Assembly (NCBI RefSeq): GCF_029589435.1
Contig: NZ_JARRAG010000001.1
Span: 1,602,808 to 1,666,807 of the forward strand
Direction: 5' to 3'
DNA length: 64,000 nucleotides
From: Paludisphaera mucosa
Lineage (GTDB): Bacteria > Planctomycetota > Planctomycetia > Isosphaerales > Isosphaeraceae
Part shown: in pieces, positions 17,016-29,800 of the stretch
Layout: the number at the start of each line of letters is the position of its first letter
Numbering within the stretch: the stretch's first letter is position 1
Made by a program: the position numbers and the translations under genes
Notes under the pieces: model-generated
Seen by the model: the letters and a program-made list of their open reading frames with translations, nothing else
The model's database searches: none
What the model was told of the DNA's origin: nothing

Positions 17016-19249
17016 CGGGCCTCGTCATCGACGGGCGGCGAGGCCGGCACCTCATTCCCGGCCTGTCGTCCGATCCGCTGGATCCGGCTGCGGTCGAGGC
17101 CTTTGAGGGCGCTCCATTCGCGCAAGGCTGCTTCGGTCGAAATCTCATGGGGGGAGTCGGCCATGGGCAGGGCCCACCAACCCGTCGGGAATCCGCCGGA
17201 GTAGCCGTTGATGGTCGGGACGCCGGCCTCGATCCCGGCCCACATGGCGTCGACCCCGTAGAACATGAATAATTCGTCATTTTCCGGTCGATAATAGAAC
17301 GACTCCGCGGACGGGTCGATCCGGCGGGCGACGTCGTCGATCCGGGCTCGGCTCAGGGCGACGTCGTAGGTCTTCGTCGTGCCCGTCTGTTCGGCCAGGC
17401 AGAGCAGGGCGAGGCCCCAGGCCGCGGCCCCCCATCGGCCCCGGTCGAGCCGTTGCACCATCGCCGCGATGCCGAGCGCGGCGGGGAGGACCATGATGAG
17501 CACGACCCGGCAAGGAACCCGGATGGCCTGAGATCCGGGAATCCAGGGCGAGCAGGCGAGCCAGAGCGAGTTGTGCCCGTAGAGCAGGATCACCAGCGGG
17601 AACGCGACGAGCAGGATCCTGAGCTGCCACACGGCGCTCGGACGCAGCCGCTCCGACGCGCCGGCCGCCCATCCCAAGGCCGCCCCCAGGGCCGCGCCGG
17701 TCAGGATCCATGGCCGGCTCTCGAATGTCAGCCAGATCGCCGACGCCAGCACGAGACCGATCGTCGCGGAGGTCACGAAACGCCGACGGGCGGGCTGGTA
17801 GAATCCGAAGAGCAGCGCCGGGGGGGCGAGCACGCCCGCCATAGTCGCCGCCGTCGGGATCGCCAGGGAGTTCAACGCCAGGATCGCCAGGATGGAGGCC
17901 GGTGCGAACTGCTTGTCGATGAGGCCAGGACGCGATGCGACTCGGACGAAGCAGAAGACCATCATCACCACCGTCAGCGTCCGCATCACGTCGTTGAACG
18001 GCGAAGCCGTCAGAAGGAACGCCGTCGCGAGCGCAAACGCCGCCGCCCCCCGTTCGGACCAGTCGGGCTCGCGGAACAGGCAGCCCAGGGCGAAGCAGAC
18101 GGCGACCGCCGCGAGATTCGCGACCTGCGGGCCGGGCACCATCGTCATCGTCGCCAGCCCGAGCAGCATCGTGGCGAGCGCCACCCGGATCAGCGGCCGA
18201 CCTCGGCCCAGGTAGAGGCCAACCCCGCAGGCGGCCGTCGTCAGGTAGCCGATCCCCAGGTGATGTTCCCAGGGAAACGGGTTCGATTTCAAGGGCCAAC
18301 GTCGCTCGACCCAGCCCCACATCCAGTTCCCTTCGCCGAGGCTCCACCAGGACTCGGTCGTCGGATGCGCGTAGATCTGGATCTGGTTGAAGTTGGATCC
18401 GAATTCGCGGGCCGCGGGGAGGTAGTGCGTCAGGAACGGGATGAGCGCGACGGCCGCCACGAGCGCGCCCGTCGCCGCCGCCCACCAATCCCGCCTCGCA
18501 ACCTCCAGCACCGCGTCGCGTGAAAGCTTCAGGACGATCGCCGCGGCCGCCGTGAACGCAAGCCCGACGCCGAAGAACCACCCGAGGTAGACGCCGCCGT
18601 ATAGCTGCGCCGCCACGGCCAGCCCGATCGCGACCCAGCACGCCGCTCGCTCGCCCGCGCCGATCTTCGGCGCGCGGAAGATGCGGCAGAGCGCGTACAG
18701 CGCCAGGATCTGGTAGAAGAACGGGACGAGCTGCGCATGCCCGAGCTGGTTGACCCGGGGCGCCCCGAAGGCGATGAGTCCGGCCCCCGCGGCCGTGGCC
18801 GGCGCCCCGAACCCGAGCCCTTTGCGGAAGAGCAGGACGCCCGCCGCGTAATTCAAGGCCGTGGCCGCGATCAGGAAGGCGCCGAACGCCGTATCGGGTG
18901 CGAGCCCGGCCAGCCGCATGGGCCAGTACAACGGCCCGTAACTGAGCATCGAGTCCGAGAAGGCGATCACGTTCGGGACGGGATGGAAGAAGGGGGCGTC
19001 CCAGAACCGTTCGTGGCCCGGCGTCCGCCTCGCCCAGAGCCATCCGTGCTCCAGCAGATAATTGAGGAGCCGGCTGTCCCCGAGGTCGGTCTGGATCTTG
19101 CGGAATCCCGACAGCAGCATCGGGTGATGGGCCGCCGCGACGCCCGCGAGCCCGACCGCCGTCACGAGCGCGCCCCGGGCGATCCGCGCGGGTCGGTCCG
19201 CTTGCAACTGCGGCAGGGAAGGATCGTCGACGTCCGCAAGTCGATCCAT
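17012..19249 (-). CDS. Polytopic membrane protein, GT-C glycosyltransferase-like
   Basis: 745 residues with about a dozen predicted membrane segments across residues 25-590 and a soluble C-terminal part of about 150 residues. The first outer loop (GFRKIQTDLGDSRLLNYLLEH) contains acidic residues (QTDLGDSR) in the position where GT-C enzymes such as YfhO/PMT relatives bind a polyprenyl-phosphate sugar. Transfer of sugar to an envelope polymer or protein is inferred. The gene converges with the cyanophycinase-like gene, sharing CTAG for both stop codons. Confidence 0.7.
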   Translation of the reverse strand: MDRLADVDDPSLPQLQADRPARIARGALVTAVGLAGVAAAHHPMLLSGFRKIQTDLGDSRLLNYLLEHGWLWARRTPGHERFWDAPFFHPVPNVIAFSDSMLSYGPLYWPMRLAGLAPDTAFGAFLIAATALNYAAGVLLFRKGLGFGAPATAAGAGLIAFGAPRVNQLGHAQLVPFFYQILALYALCRIFRAPKIGAGERAACWVAIGLAVAAQLYGGVYLGWFFGVGLAFTAAAAIVLKLSRDAVLEVARRDWWAAATGALVAAVALIPFLTHYLPAAREFGSNFNQIQIYAHPTTESWWSLGEGNWMWGWVERRWPLKSNPFPWEHHLGIGYLTTAACGVGLYLGRGRPLIRVALATMLLGLATMTMVPGPQVANLAAVAVCFALGCLFREPDWSERGAAAFALATAFLLTASPFNDVMRTLTVVMMVFCFVRVASRPGLIDKQFAPASILAILALNSLAIPTAATMAGVLAPPALLFGFYQPARRRFVTSATIGLVLASAIWLTFESRPWILTGAALGAALGWAAGASERLRPSAVWQLRILLVAFPLVILLYGHNSLWLACSPWIPGSQAIRVPCRVVLIMVLPAALGIAAMVQRLDRGRWGAAAWGLALLCLAEQTGTTKTYDVALSRARIDDVARRIDPSAESFYYRPENDELFMFYGVDAMWAGIEAGVPTINGYSGGFPTGWWALPMADSPHEISTEAALREWSALKGLDRSRIQRIGRQAGNEVPASPPVDDEAR

Positions 19250-19560
19250 GAAGACCTCCTCGCCTGTGACACCGAAGGATTTCGCCCGCTCATCCTAAAC
19301 CTCCTACGCCTGTCAGGCAAGCGTCTTCGCGACGGCTTTCCGGTCAGGTCGACCGCCGAATCCTCGCATGAACCGGGAGGGCACGGGGTCGCGTCGGGGG
19401 CCGAGGGGACGAAAAGCCACGTCATCGAGATCGACAGGGGTCGGCTCCAGCGTCTGGCGAGGGGGGACGGCTCCATGCGATACTCGATGTGCAGGCACGT
19501 TTCGACCCGCCCCCCGATCGAGCGGGCGCCGCGTCCCGGGCCCGGCATGCGAGGCCGCCC
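19250..19560. other. Divergent intergenic region
   Basis: 311 bp between divergent start codons. No gene, RNA or strong hairpin was recognised; promoters for both flanking genes should lie here. Confidence 0.5.
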
Positions 19561-20385
19561 ATGGAGCCCACAAGCTCCTCGAGTATCCCCGTCGAGCTCT
19601 CGGAGGACGACCTGCGCGGCGTCGAGCGCGTCGTCCAGCGCCTTCGCCGGGCGAGGCGGGTGCTCGCGGTCACGGGAGCCGGCATGTCGGCCGACTCCGG
19701 TATGCCGACGTATCGCGGCGTCGGTGGCCTTTACCGCTCGGAACGGCCCACGGCCCACGGCTTCTCGATCGAAGAGGTCCTCTCGGGCCCCATGTTCCGG
19801 GAGCGGCCCGAGCTCACCTGGAACTACCTGAAGGAGATCGAGCGGGCCTGCCGGGGAGCGCGGCCGAACCGCGGGCACCGCGTGCTCGCCGAGATGGATG
19901 GCTATTTCGACTCCGTCTGGGTGCTCACCCAGAACGTCGACGGGCTCCACGGCGCGGCCGGCTCGCGGCACGTCCTGGACGTCCACGGCGACCTCCACGA
20001 GATCCTGTGCACGCATTGCGACTACCGGACGCGCGTCGAGACCTACGACGGTTTCGCCGACCCGCCGTACTGTCCCTCCTGCCGGAGCGTACTGCGGCCG
20101 GACGTCGTCCTGTTCGGCGAGTCGCTCGACCCCCGCAAGATCCGCCAGCTCGAGATCGAGCTGGTCCGGGGTTTCGACGTGGTCTTCAGCATCGGCACGA
20201 GCAGCCTGTTCGACTACATCGTCGCCCCGCTCCGGATGGCGCAGGCGGCGGGGAAGACGACCGTCGAGGTCAACCCCGACTTCACTGCCATGTCCGGCCT
20301 CGTCGAGGTCAAAATTCGCGCCCGCGCGGCCATCGCGCTCGATCGGATCTGGGAAGGCCACCTGGAGTGGTGGCCCCACACATGA
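19561..20385 (+). CDS. Sir2-family NAD-dependent protein deacylase
   Basis: 274 residues. NAD-binding motif GAGMSADSGMPTYRG at 39-53, TQNVDGLH at 123-130, catalytic His142 (DVHGD), and a zinc ribbon with Cys150/153 and Cys171/174. All key residues are present, so it should remove acetyl or other acyl groups from lysines using NAD. The ATG at 19561 follows a GAGG site by six bases. It is monocistronic and converges on the moxR gene. Confidence 0.93.
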   Translation: MEPTSSSSIPVELSEDDLRGVERVVQRLRRARRVLAVTGAGMSADSGMPTYRGVGGLYRSERPTAHGFSIEEVLSGPMFRERPELTWNYLKEIERACRGARPNRGHRVLAEMDGYFDSVWVLTQNVDGLHGAAGSRHVLDVHGDLHEILCTHCDYRTRVETYDGFADPPYCPSCRSVLRPDVVLFGESLDPRKIRQLEIELVRGFDVVFSIGTSSLFDYIVAPLRMAQAAGKTTVEVNPDFTAMSGLVEVKIRARAAIALDRIWEGHLEWWPHT

Positions 20386-20399
20386 GTCGCCGGCCCCGA

Positions 20400-21410
<1,011 letters not shown>

Positions 21411-21450
21411 CGGGACGGGCACCGGCCGGGATCGGGACGTGAGGGTCGAC

Positions 21451-22401
21451 CTAGCGGTTCGCCCTGCGCTTCTCCATCAGCTTCCGCAGGATCTCGGTGG
21501 CGGCGTCGCTCGTGTCCTTGAACTGCTGATTCGCGCCGCCGGTGTTGGCCGGACCCGCCGCGGCCCCCTTGGCCGCCTGCTGCTGGGCCTTCTTGGCGGC
21601 GTAGAAGGGGTTCGACTCGTCGACGAACTCCTCGACGGCCTCGGCCTCGCCTTCCTCTTCGTCTTCTTCCTCCTCGTCGTCGTCCGCGGTCTCGTCGTCT
21701 TCGTCTTCCTCCTCCTCGTCGTCCTCCTCTTCCTCATCCTCTTCGGGTTCGTCCTCGTCCTCCTGGGCGATGGGGACAGGGGCCGGTGGCTTGGGGGGGG
21801 CGGCGGAGGCGTCCGCGGCGTCCTTGAACGCGGCGATGGTGATGGTGTCGCCGCCGTAGACGTTGGTGGGAACGTCGGAGCCGCTGCCCGTGGCTTCGCC
21901 GACGAGCCAGGCGTCGATCTCCTCGTTCAGCACCTCTTCGGGGGCCGACTTTCCGCCCTTGGGCGGGGCCGCGGCGGGGGGCTTGGGCGCGGCCTTGGGG
22001 GCCGAGGCGGCCGCCTTGGGCGGGGCGGGAGCGGGCGCCGGCGCCTGGGCCGCGGGGGCGGCCTTGGGCGCGGCCGGCTTGGCCGCGGCGGCCGGCGTGG
22101 GAGCGTCCTGGATCGAGACGGCGAAGGTGAGCGGGCCGACCTGGACGAGGTCGCGGTCCTTCAGGGCGCAGGGGCCGGTCGTCAACGCCTTGCCGTTGAC
22201 CAGCGTGCCGTTGCGGCTGCCCAGGTCGGCGACCGAGACGACGCCGTCGACGATCGTGAATTCGGCGTGTTCGCGGCTGACTTGCTCGCTGTTCGGCCGC
22301 AAGTGGCAGGTCTCGCCCCGGCCGATTTTGAACTTCGAGCTAGCCAGGGGGATCACTTTCCCCTCGGGCTTGCCCCGCACGACGATGAGCTGAACTTTCA
22401 T
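21451..22401 (-). CDS. FHA-domain protein with Pro/Ala linker and acidic tract
   Basis: 316 residues from ATG 22401. An FHA domain (about 20-95) has the phosphothreonine-binding residues: GRGE (27-30), SREH (42-45) and GSRNGTLVNG (61-70). A Pro/Ala/Lys-rich linker (100-150) is followed by residues 213-258, composed mostly of Glu and Asp, and a basic C-terminal helix EILRKLMEKRR. The FHA domain should recognise a kinase target; the acidic tract may bind basic surfaces or RNA polymerase. It probably forms an operon with the MoxR gene. Confidence 0.88.
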   Translation of the reverse strand: MKVQLIVVRGKPEGKVIPLASSKFKIGRGETCHLRPNSEQVSREHAEFTIVDGVVSVADLGSRNGTLVNGKALTTGPCALKDRDLVQVGPLTFAVSIQDAPTPAAAAKPAAPKAAPAAQAPAPAPAPPKAAASAPKAAPKPPAAAPPKGGKSAPEEVLNEEIDAWLVGEATGSGSDVPTNVYGGDTITIAAFKDAADASAAPPKPPAPVPIAQEDEDEPEEDEEEEDDEEEEDEDDETADDDEEEEDEEEGEAEAVEEFVDESNPFYAAKKAQQQAAKGAAAGPANTGGANQQFKDTSDAATEILRKLMEKRRANR

Positions 22402-23024
22402 GAGAACCGTCCCGACCTTCTCGGTCAACAACGATTGGGGGGGGCAACGTCCACGCACCGCGGTCGCAAACCGTCAGAACCGATTATGACCGAAGCCGCG
22501 GCCCAGGACCACGCGAGGGGGGATGAACTCATCCTCGCTTTTCCGGAACGCGGCGAGTCTTCATGTTGGTCGACGGCGCGCCGGCTCGCTCGTTCGATGG
22601 CCGGGCCGCGCCGAGTTCGATCGGCCGAAGGGGTCGTCAGAGAGCGTCGTCGGGGGATCCCCATACCGCTTACCTGTCGTCGCAATCTTCAAGGATGTGA
22701 GGCCCTCGTCGAGCGGCCGTAAGCCGGTTCGTCGGCAAGGGTGATGCGTCATTCTAACGGATTCCTTCGGAACTCCAAGCCCCCAACCCCGTCGCCCGGC
22801 CTCGGTTTTACGATCATTCGGCCGGCCCAACGTGCGCAACGACGAGCGCCCTGCATTCCTACCTTGTCGGTCGTCGGGCGTGTCGTAAGTTGCAGAAACC
22901 CCCGTCTCTCGGCCGGCCGTGCATCGGGTAAGCTGTGCCGTCGCCCCGTTCGGAACGATCCCGAGGAGTCATCGGGTCGACTCGGTGCGACGATTCGGCC
23001 CGGATCTCTTCGAAAGGCCTGCCC
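22402..23024. other. 623-bp gene-free region
   Basis: Divergent space between the FHA gene and the methyltransferase. Open frames here lack family motifs or good start sites. A short palindrome GGGGATCCCC occurs at 22653-22662. Nothing else recognised. Confidence 0.5.
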
Positions 23025-23810
23025 ATGATCCACACCTGGTCGATAGGAGTGGCGGACGACCACATGGGCGAGGAGATCCTGATACGGACGGGGGATCGGG
23101 TCCGTCGCCATCCCTGGTGGCTCGCGCGCGCACGGTTGACGCGGGCGCTGCTGGCGCGACGGGGCGTCCACCCGCCCGCCTGCGTGCTCGACGCCGGGTG
23201 CGGCTGGGGCGTGACGCTGGAGGCGCTCGAGGCCGCCGGCCACGATGCGTTCGGGCTCGACGTCTCCCCCCGCATCCTCGCCCACCTCGACCGGCCGGGC
23301 CGCAAGCTCATCGAAGCCGATCTGTCGCGGCCCCTTCCCACCGACGTCGAGACGTTCGACGCCGTGCTCGCGCTCGACGTGATCGAACATCTCGACGACG
23401 ACGGCGGCGCCGTGGCCGCGCTGGCCAACCTGGTCGCGCCGGGAGGCCTCCTAATCGTAAGCGTCCCGGCCCAGCCGTCCCTATTCTCCGAATTCGACGC
23501 CATCCAAGGGCACCGTCGGCGGTACCTACCGGAATCTCTTCGCGCCGCGTTCAACGGCTCGGGGCTGGCGGTCGAATCGATCTTCTGGTGGGGCGCGTGG
23601 ATGACGCCAATCTTGCGGCGGCGATTGGGGAGGGACAAGGCGCAGACCGGCGACGACCCGGCCGAGGTCTATCTCCGGCATTTGTCCCTGCCACCGTGGC
23701 CGGGACCGCTGGTCCTCCGCGCGGCGTACGCCCTGGAGCAGCCCCTGGCGCTCCGGGGGCTGCTCTCGACGGGGACCTCGCTCTTCGCCGTGGCCCGGCG
23801 GCCGGTCTGA
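23025..23810 (+). CDS. Class I SAM-dependent methyltransferase
   Basis: 261 residues. Motif I VLDAGCGWGV (about residues 55-65), acidic loop GLDVS, motif post-I ALDVIEHL and motif IV/V APGGLLIVSVP define a Methyltransf_11/12-like SAM fold. The start at 23025 is preceded by AAAGG about eight bases upstream. RRYLPESLRAAF is typical of family members that act on small molecules or sugar/lipid acceptors; the substrate is unknown. It converges with the giant gene with 4 bp between the two stops. Confidence 0.88.
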   Translation: MIHTWSIGVADDHMGEEILIRTGDRVRRHPWWLARARLTRALLARRGVHPPACVLDAGCGWGVTLEALEAAGHDAFGLDVSPRILAHLDRPGRKLIEADLSRPLPTDVETFDAVLALDVIEHLDDDGGAVAALANLVAPGGLLIVSVPAQPSLFSEFDAIQGHRRRYLPESLRAAFNGSGLAVESIFWWGAWMTPILRRRLGRDKAQTGDDPAEVYLRHLSLPPWPGPLVLRAAYALEQPLALRGLLSTGTSLFAVARRPV

Positions 23811-23814
23811 GGCG

Positions 23815-26800
23815 TCACTCTCGCGTCGGCGGGCCCGTCTCGACCGGCGCGTCCTCGGCGTTGCCCCACTCCGACCAGCCGAGATAGTAGTTGCGGGTCG
23901 GGAAGCCGAGCCTTTCCAGCACGAAGGCGTCGACCGACGCCCGTCCGCCCCCCTGGCAATGCGAGACGACGGCATCGCCTTCCTTGACGCCGCCGGCCTT
24001 GAGCTTCTCGCGGAGGGCGTCGGGCGCGAGGAACCGCCCGTCGGCGTCGACGAGCCGCGTCCACTCGACCGGGCAGGCCCCGGGGATGCGTCCGCCGCGC
24101 TTCGACAGGACCTTCTCGCCGGTATGCTCGGCCTCGCTGCGGGCGTCGACGACCCGGGCCGATCCCGACTTCAAGACCTCGGCCACGTCCTCGCGAGTCG
24201 CCAACCGGTCTTTCCTGAAGGCGACCGAGAATGAGGACGGGGCCGGTTTCGCGGCCTCGCCCATCGTGGGCCGCGACTCGCGCTCCCAGAGCTGGTAGCC
24301 TCCGTCGATGAGCGCGACGCGAGGCACGCCGAGGTAGCTGAGCAGCCACCACAGCCGCGCGGCGTCGAGCTGACGCTCGGCGTCGTAGACGACCACTTGT
24401 GCGTTCGGGGCGATCGCCAGGTCGGCGATCCAGGCTTCCCAGGCCCGGGCGTCCTGGAGGCCGCCGGGCGCGGCGGCGAGGGCCTCGGCCTTCTTGACGT
24501 CCACCCAGACCGCGCCGGGGATGTGCGCCTTGTCGTAGTCGGCCTTCGGGCGAGCGTCGAGGATCCGCAGGGCCGGATCGTTCAGGCGGGCCTGGAGGGC
24601 GTCGAACGGCAGGAGATTGGCGGCGCCCTGGGGAGTTTTCTCCGATCCCGGCGCGATCAAACTCCGGGCCCGTTCGGCGGATTGGGTCTGGGCCGGGTCG
24701 ACGAGGATCTTGCGGGCTTCCGCATCGAGCGCGTCGGGCCGGATGCGGCCGGACGCGAGGGCCTCGACCAGGGCCTCGCGGCGGTCGGCCTCGCGAGTCA
24801 AGGCCTGCACGGCGAACTTGCGATTGTCGGGCGTGAGCCGGTCCAGGGCCTCCAGCAAGGGGGCGACGATCCGCGCCGACGACACGTCGGCCAGGGCGGA
24901 GACGGCCCCCTGATGAAGCTCGGGATCGAGTCCATTCGCGAGATAGCGGGCGAGGTGCTCGCCGTGCCGATCCCAGGGCTCGGCACCCAGCATCCGCAGT
25001 GCGTCGTAGCGGGTCCCTGTGCGGACCGAGGCGTCGTCGGCCATCTTCGAAGCGAGGGCGATCGACCGATCCCAGCGGGCTTTCAGCGCCGGGGCGTCCT
25101 TGAGGATCGTCTCGAACCTCGGCCCGGGGAGCGGGCCCGACAGGCTGACGCCGTTGATCAGGCCGCCGCCGAGCACCACCGCCCGCCAGTCGTCGAGCTT
25201 CGCGTCGGGGGAATCGGCCGGAAGGGCGACTTCGAGGATTCTCTTCAGTTCGTCGCCGTCGTCGCGTTTGCCGGCGGCGATTGCGACCCGCCAGATCCAG
25301 GGGATGCGGCGATACTGCTCGGCCTCGTCGGCGTGGTCGAGCCCGTCGGCCAGGGCGGCGATCAGCGGGGCCGACTGGCCGGAGAGGCGATCGATGAACG
25401 CCTGACGATCGCCGTCGGCCGTGGCGGGGTCGAGGATCGTGCGGGCGACGTCCACGGGCTTTGTGGGCTCGGCCGCCTGGGCTGGGTTGACGTCGCCGGC
25501 CTCGCCGGGGGTCAGGATGATGGCGCGAACGTCGGCGAGGGCGCCGTGCATCGGGCCTTCGGGGCGAAGATCGATCCGGTGGACGCCCTTGTGGAAGACC
25601 TGGTTGGCGATCGAGGCCCGGACGTAGCGGCCCCAGCCGCCGGTCCCCGGCACGACGCCGCGGATCGTCTGGCCGCCGAGCTTGAGCATGTAGGCGTTGC
25701 CCGCCGAGCCGTCGTCGCAGGCCCATTCGAGGGCCACGTTGAACATGGCTCCGTGGTCGACCTCGAAGGTCCAGCCGGCGTGGTCGGCGGCGGCGTGCCA
25801 GTAGCCGAGGTTGCCGTGCTCGGTCTCGAAGAGGAGGTTGGGGCCGAAGATCTCGGCGTCGGCCGCGATCAACCGGATCACGCCGTCGGGGCCGGCCTTG
25901 ACGACCTCGGGCCGGTTCCCCTCCTGGACCTTGGGGCGGGAAGCGCCCTGGGACAGGTAGGCGACGACGTCGGCGACGTCGGTCGGCTTCAGGTCGTTTT
26001 CCAGGCCCTCGGGCATGAGCGAACGGCCCGACGAGGCGATCTCCTCCAGGTCGTCGCGGAGGACGACGTCGGCCGCGCCCTCCTGCCGCTTCAGGGTGAT
26101 CGCGCTGGCGGTCTCGTTGGCGATCAGGCCGGAGAGGGTTCGGCCGTCCTTGAGGGCGGCGTTGTAGCTGACGTAGCGGGCGTCGACCTCGCGGTTGGGG
26201 TCGAGGATCGCGGTCAACAGCGCGTCGGCCGAGAGGTCGGTGAGGGCGGCCAGGTCGGGGCCGACCTCCGCGCCGAAGCCGTCGAGCTTGTGACAGGCGG
26301 CGCAGGCTCGCTGGAACGCGGCCTTGCCTCGGGCGGGGTCCCCGTGCGAGGTCTTCACCGAATCGTAGGCGGCGAGGACCTCGCGACGCGCGCCGATCGT
26401 CAGCGCGCCGAAGGCCGCCTGCGCCCGCTTGCGGAGCGGCTCGGTGCCCGACCGCAGGAGCCGTTCGCGGTGCTCGGCACCGACCTGCGAGGACGCGACG
26501 CGGCCGGCTTCGAGCGCGCCGATGAGTGCCGTCTCCGACGCCTCGCGGGAGATCAGGGCGTCGAGCGCGGCCGCCCGGGCGGCGGGCCCGAGGCGGGCCC
26601 AGCGGTCGAGGATCGCCTCGGCCGCCGCGGCGTCGCCGAGTCGCGACAGGGCGCCGAGGGCGGCGGACTGGACGTCGCCCGGCTCGGCCGGGTCGAGGAG
26701 CCCGGCGATCGCCGCACGATCGGCTTCGCGCGACGCCTCGGTCCGGCCGAGCAGCCGGAGCGCAGCGACCCGCTCGTCGCCGGGGGCCTCGGCGTCGACG

Positions 26801-29800
26801 GCCTTCCGCCTCGCGGCGACCATGAGGGGGAGGACGGCACGGTCGGCCGCGAGGGCCTCGTCCCCGGCGGCGTCGAGCAGTTCGGCGACCGCGCCGAGCC
26901 GCCACCGGGCGGGCTCGGCGTCGCCGGACGCGATCAGCGCCAGGGCCGCCGCGACCGACGTCCGATCGCGCGTCCCGGCGATCGTCGCGATCAGCGGCTC
27001 GACCATGTCGGAGGCGGGGCCGTCGGGCCCGGCAGCGGCGATCAGGCGCTCCAGGACCGCGCGGGCGTGGGGCGTCGCCGAGCTGAGGACGGCGGCCCGG
27101 AGCCATTCGTCGCCGCCGTCGCGAGCCGCGATCGCGCCCAGCGCCCGGCCGGCCTCGGGCGCGGGCCAGGCGCCCAGGCTCAACGCGGTCTGATAGCGAA
27201 CCCGGACGTCGGCGTCGTCGGCCCGTTCGATGACCTTGAGGCCGATGGAGGTGTTCCGGGCCAACCTGGGCTCGGCGATCCGGACGGCCTCCCGGCGCAC
27301 GCCTTGGTGCTCGTCGTCGAGCGCGGCGGCGAGCACCTCGTCGTCGAGATCGCCCGCGACGTCGAGCGCGGCGAGGGCCTGCGCGCGGGCCGCGGGAGTA
27401 TGGCTCCCGCGCGCGATCGCGGCGAGGATCGGCTTCGCCGCGCGGTCGCGGCGGTGGTCGAGCAGGCGCTGGACGGTGTCGCGCACGGTCCCGTTTGGGG
27501 TGTCGAGCGCGGCGGCGAGGCGGGCCGTGGGCATCGCTTCGAGGTTCTCGACCGGTCGAATCGGTCGGCCTTCGGGGACGATGCGGTAGATCCGGCCCTT
27601 ATCGGCACCGGCGCGGACGTCGAGCGTCGCCAGCCGCTCGGGGCTGATCCAGCGCGGGTGTTCGATGACGAATCGATACATGTCGACGACCCACAGCGCC
27701 CCGTCGAGCCCGGTCCGCACCTGGACGGGCCGGAACCACGAGTCGGTCGAGGCCAGGAACTCGCGGTCCTGCTCATCCGCGGCTCGACGGCCCGTGAACG
27801 TGACGCCCTCGGGCTCGAGCACCACGCGGCGGACCAGGTTGTGGACCGACTCGCAGGCGAAGCCGTCGCCGAAGTATTCGTCGCCAAGCAGCGGGTCGCG
27901 GTGGACGAGCGGACTGCTCGCGCTCGTGACGCGGTTGGCGTTCTGCGGCTCGTTGTAGCGGATCAGGGTGTGGCTGGCCGGGAAGAGCTTGCCCGGGTCG
28001 GCGTCGCCCCGGGGGACGACGGCCGGCGGCGGGGCGGAGACGCGGGGATTGCGTCGCACGTCGTGGTCGGCGAGCGGGTAATGCTGGATCAGGATGCTGT
28101 TGTTGCCGCCGAACTGGTTCCCCCAGTCGTCGTGGACGCGGCCTTGCTGGGTGATTCCCGAGGCCGGTTCGAAGACCCCGAGGTCCGGCTTGAAGCGGAA
28201 GTCGCGGCTCCCCAGGTCGACCTCGCGGCCGTCGGCACGGCCGTGGATCTTGCCTCCGATCAGGCCGTTGGCCCCGTAGACCCAGCCGTCGGCGGCGTAG
28301 GCCAGGCCGTTCACGCGCGCCTGGTAGTTGTCGGTCGCGAAGCCCTCGTACAGCGTCCTGCGGACGTCGGCCTTGCCGTCGCCGTCGGAGTCCTCGGCGT
28401 AGAGGATCTGGGGTGCGGCGCAGATCAACACTCCTTTGCGCCAGCACATCAGGCCGGTCGGGAAGGGAAGGTCCTCGATGAACGTGGCGGCGGTCTCGTA
28501 GCGGCCGTCGCGGTCGCGGTCTTCGAGGACGCGGACCCGGCCGCCGGGCTTGTACTTGCCGTCCATTCCCGAGGGATAGTCGCGCATCTCGCAGACCCAG
28601 AGCTTGCCGTCGGCGCCGAAGTCGACGGCGACCGGACTCTCGATCAGGGGCTCGGCGGCGACCAGCTCGACCTTCAGGCCGGGCTTGGTGTGGAAGGTCT
28701 GGAGGGCCTCCGCGGGCGTCAGGGCCGGCGGGTTCTCCTCGTCGACCTTCGCCGCGACCTTCGCCCTGGTGGGCTCGAATCCGGCTCCGGCGACGCGGTG
28801 GACGGCGTCGAGGATGAGCTTCTCGACGCCGGTCTTGAGTCGCGTCGGCCGGGCGTAGTAGGTCATCGCCTCGCCCCCCTCGTAACCCCCCTCGCTGAGG
28901 ATGCGCTCGGACGGGATGTAGCAGGGGACGTCGTTGGCGTAGGCCGTGACCCAGGTGCGCGACGGGTCGAATTCCTTCTTGATCCTCAGCACGTAGTCGA
29001 CCACGACTTCGCCGGGGAGGAAGACCATGAGCAGGTCGTCGCCGAACCGCCAGGCCTGGGCCGAGTAGGGCAGGGCGGCCGGCAGCTTGCCGTCGCGGTC
29101 GATCTGGGCGAGTTGCAGCGTGGCGAAGTGGCCCCGCGGGCCGCCGGCGGCGACGAGCTTCTCCAGCTCGGCGCGGGTCGGCAGGGTGTCGTAGGGCAGG
29201 TCGAAGCGCTCCATCGCGGCCTGGGGCGGGCCGGCCACCGGCTTCCATTCGCCGCGCATCAGGCGGGCGACCTCGTCGGCGAGGGCGCGGCCGTGAGACT
29301 CGGCGTCGGCCGACTTGCGGCGCGGGTTGGGGTTCGAATCGGCCCCGCAGCCGACGACCGTCAGGGCGATGCAGCCGGGGTTGTCGGCCTCGATGCCGCG
29401 CTGGGCCGCCCCCGCCCAGTCGCCGTCGACGAGGTTGTCGGCGGGGTCGAGGGTCGTGCAGTGGCAGGCGTAGTTGGCGACGATCGCCCGGATTTTCCCG
29501 TCCGGTCCGGTCGCCCGCAGGACGGGCAGGCTGTGGTCGACGGGGCCGCCGGGCGTCCTGCGGTTGGCCGCGAAGCCGACCTTCCCCTGCGCCCACGAGA
29601 GCGTCGCCGGCTTGCGGTCGGCGAGGGCTTCCAGGCAGACGCGTTCGATCTTGTCGACGAACTCGCGGGTGTAGGCGTCGATCTTCGCCTGCTGGTCGGC
29701 GGCGATCGGCTTGCCGAAGATGTTGGGGAGGACCCCCGTCAGCAGCGGCGCCGAGTGCGTGTGCGACGCCCCCAGGGCCAGCCGTTCGCGGGGCAGACCG

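Noticed and set aside
21660-21770. Dense gag/gac-type repeats that look like a simple sequence repeat
   Set aside because: They encode the Asp/Glu tract of the FHA protein; the codons vary, so it is not a tandem DNA repeat.
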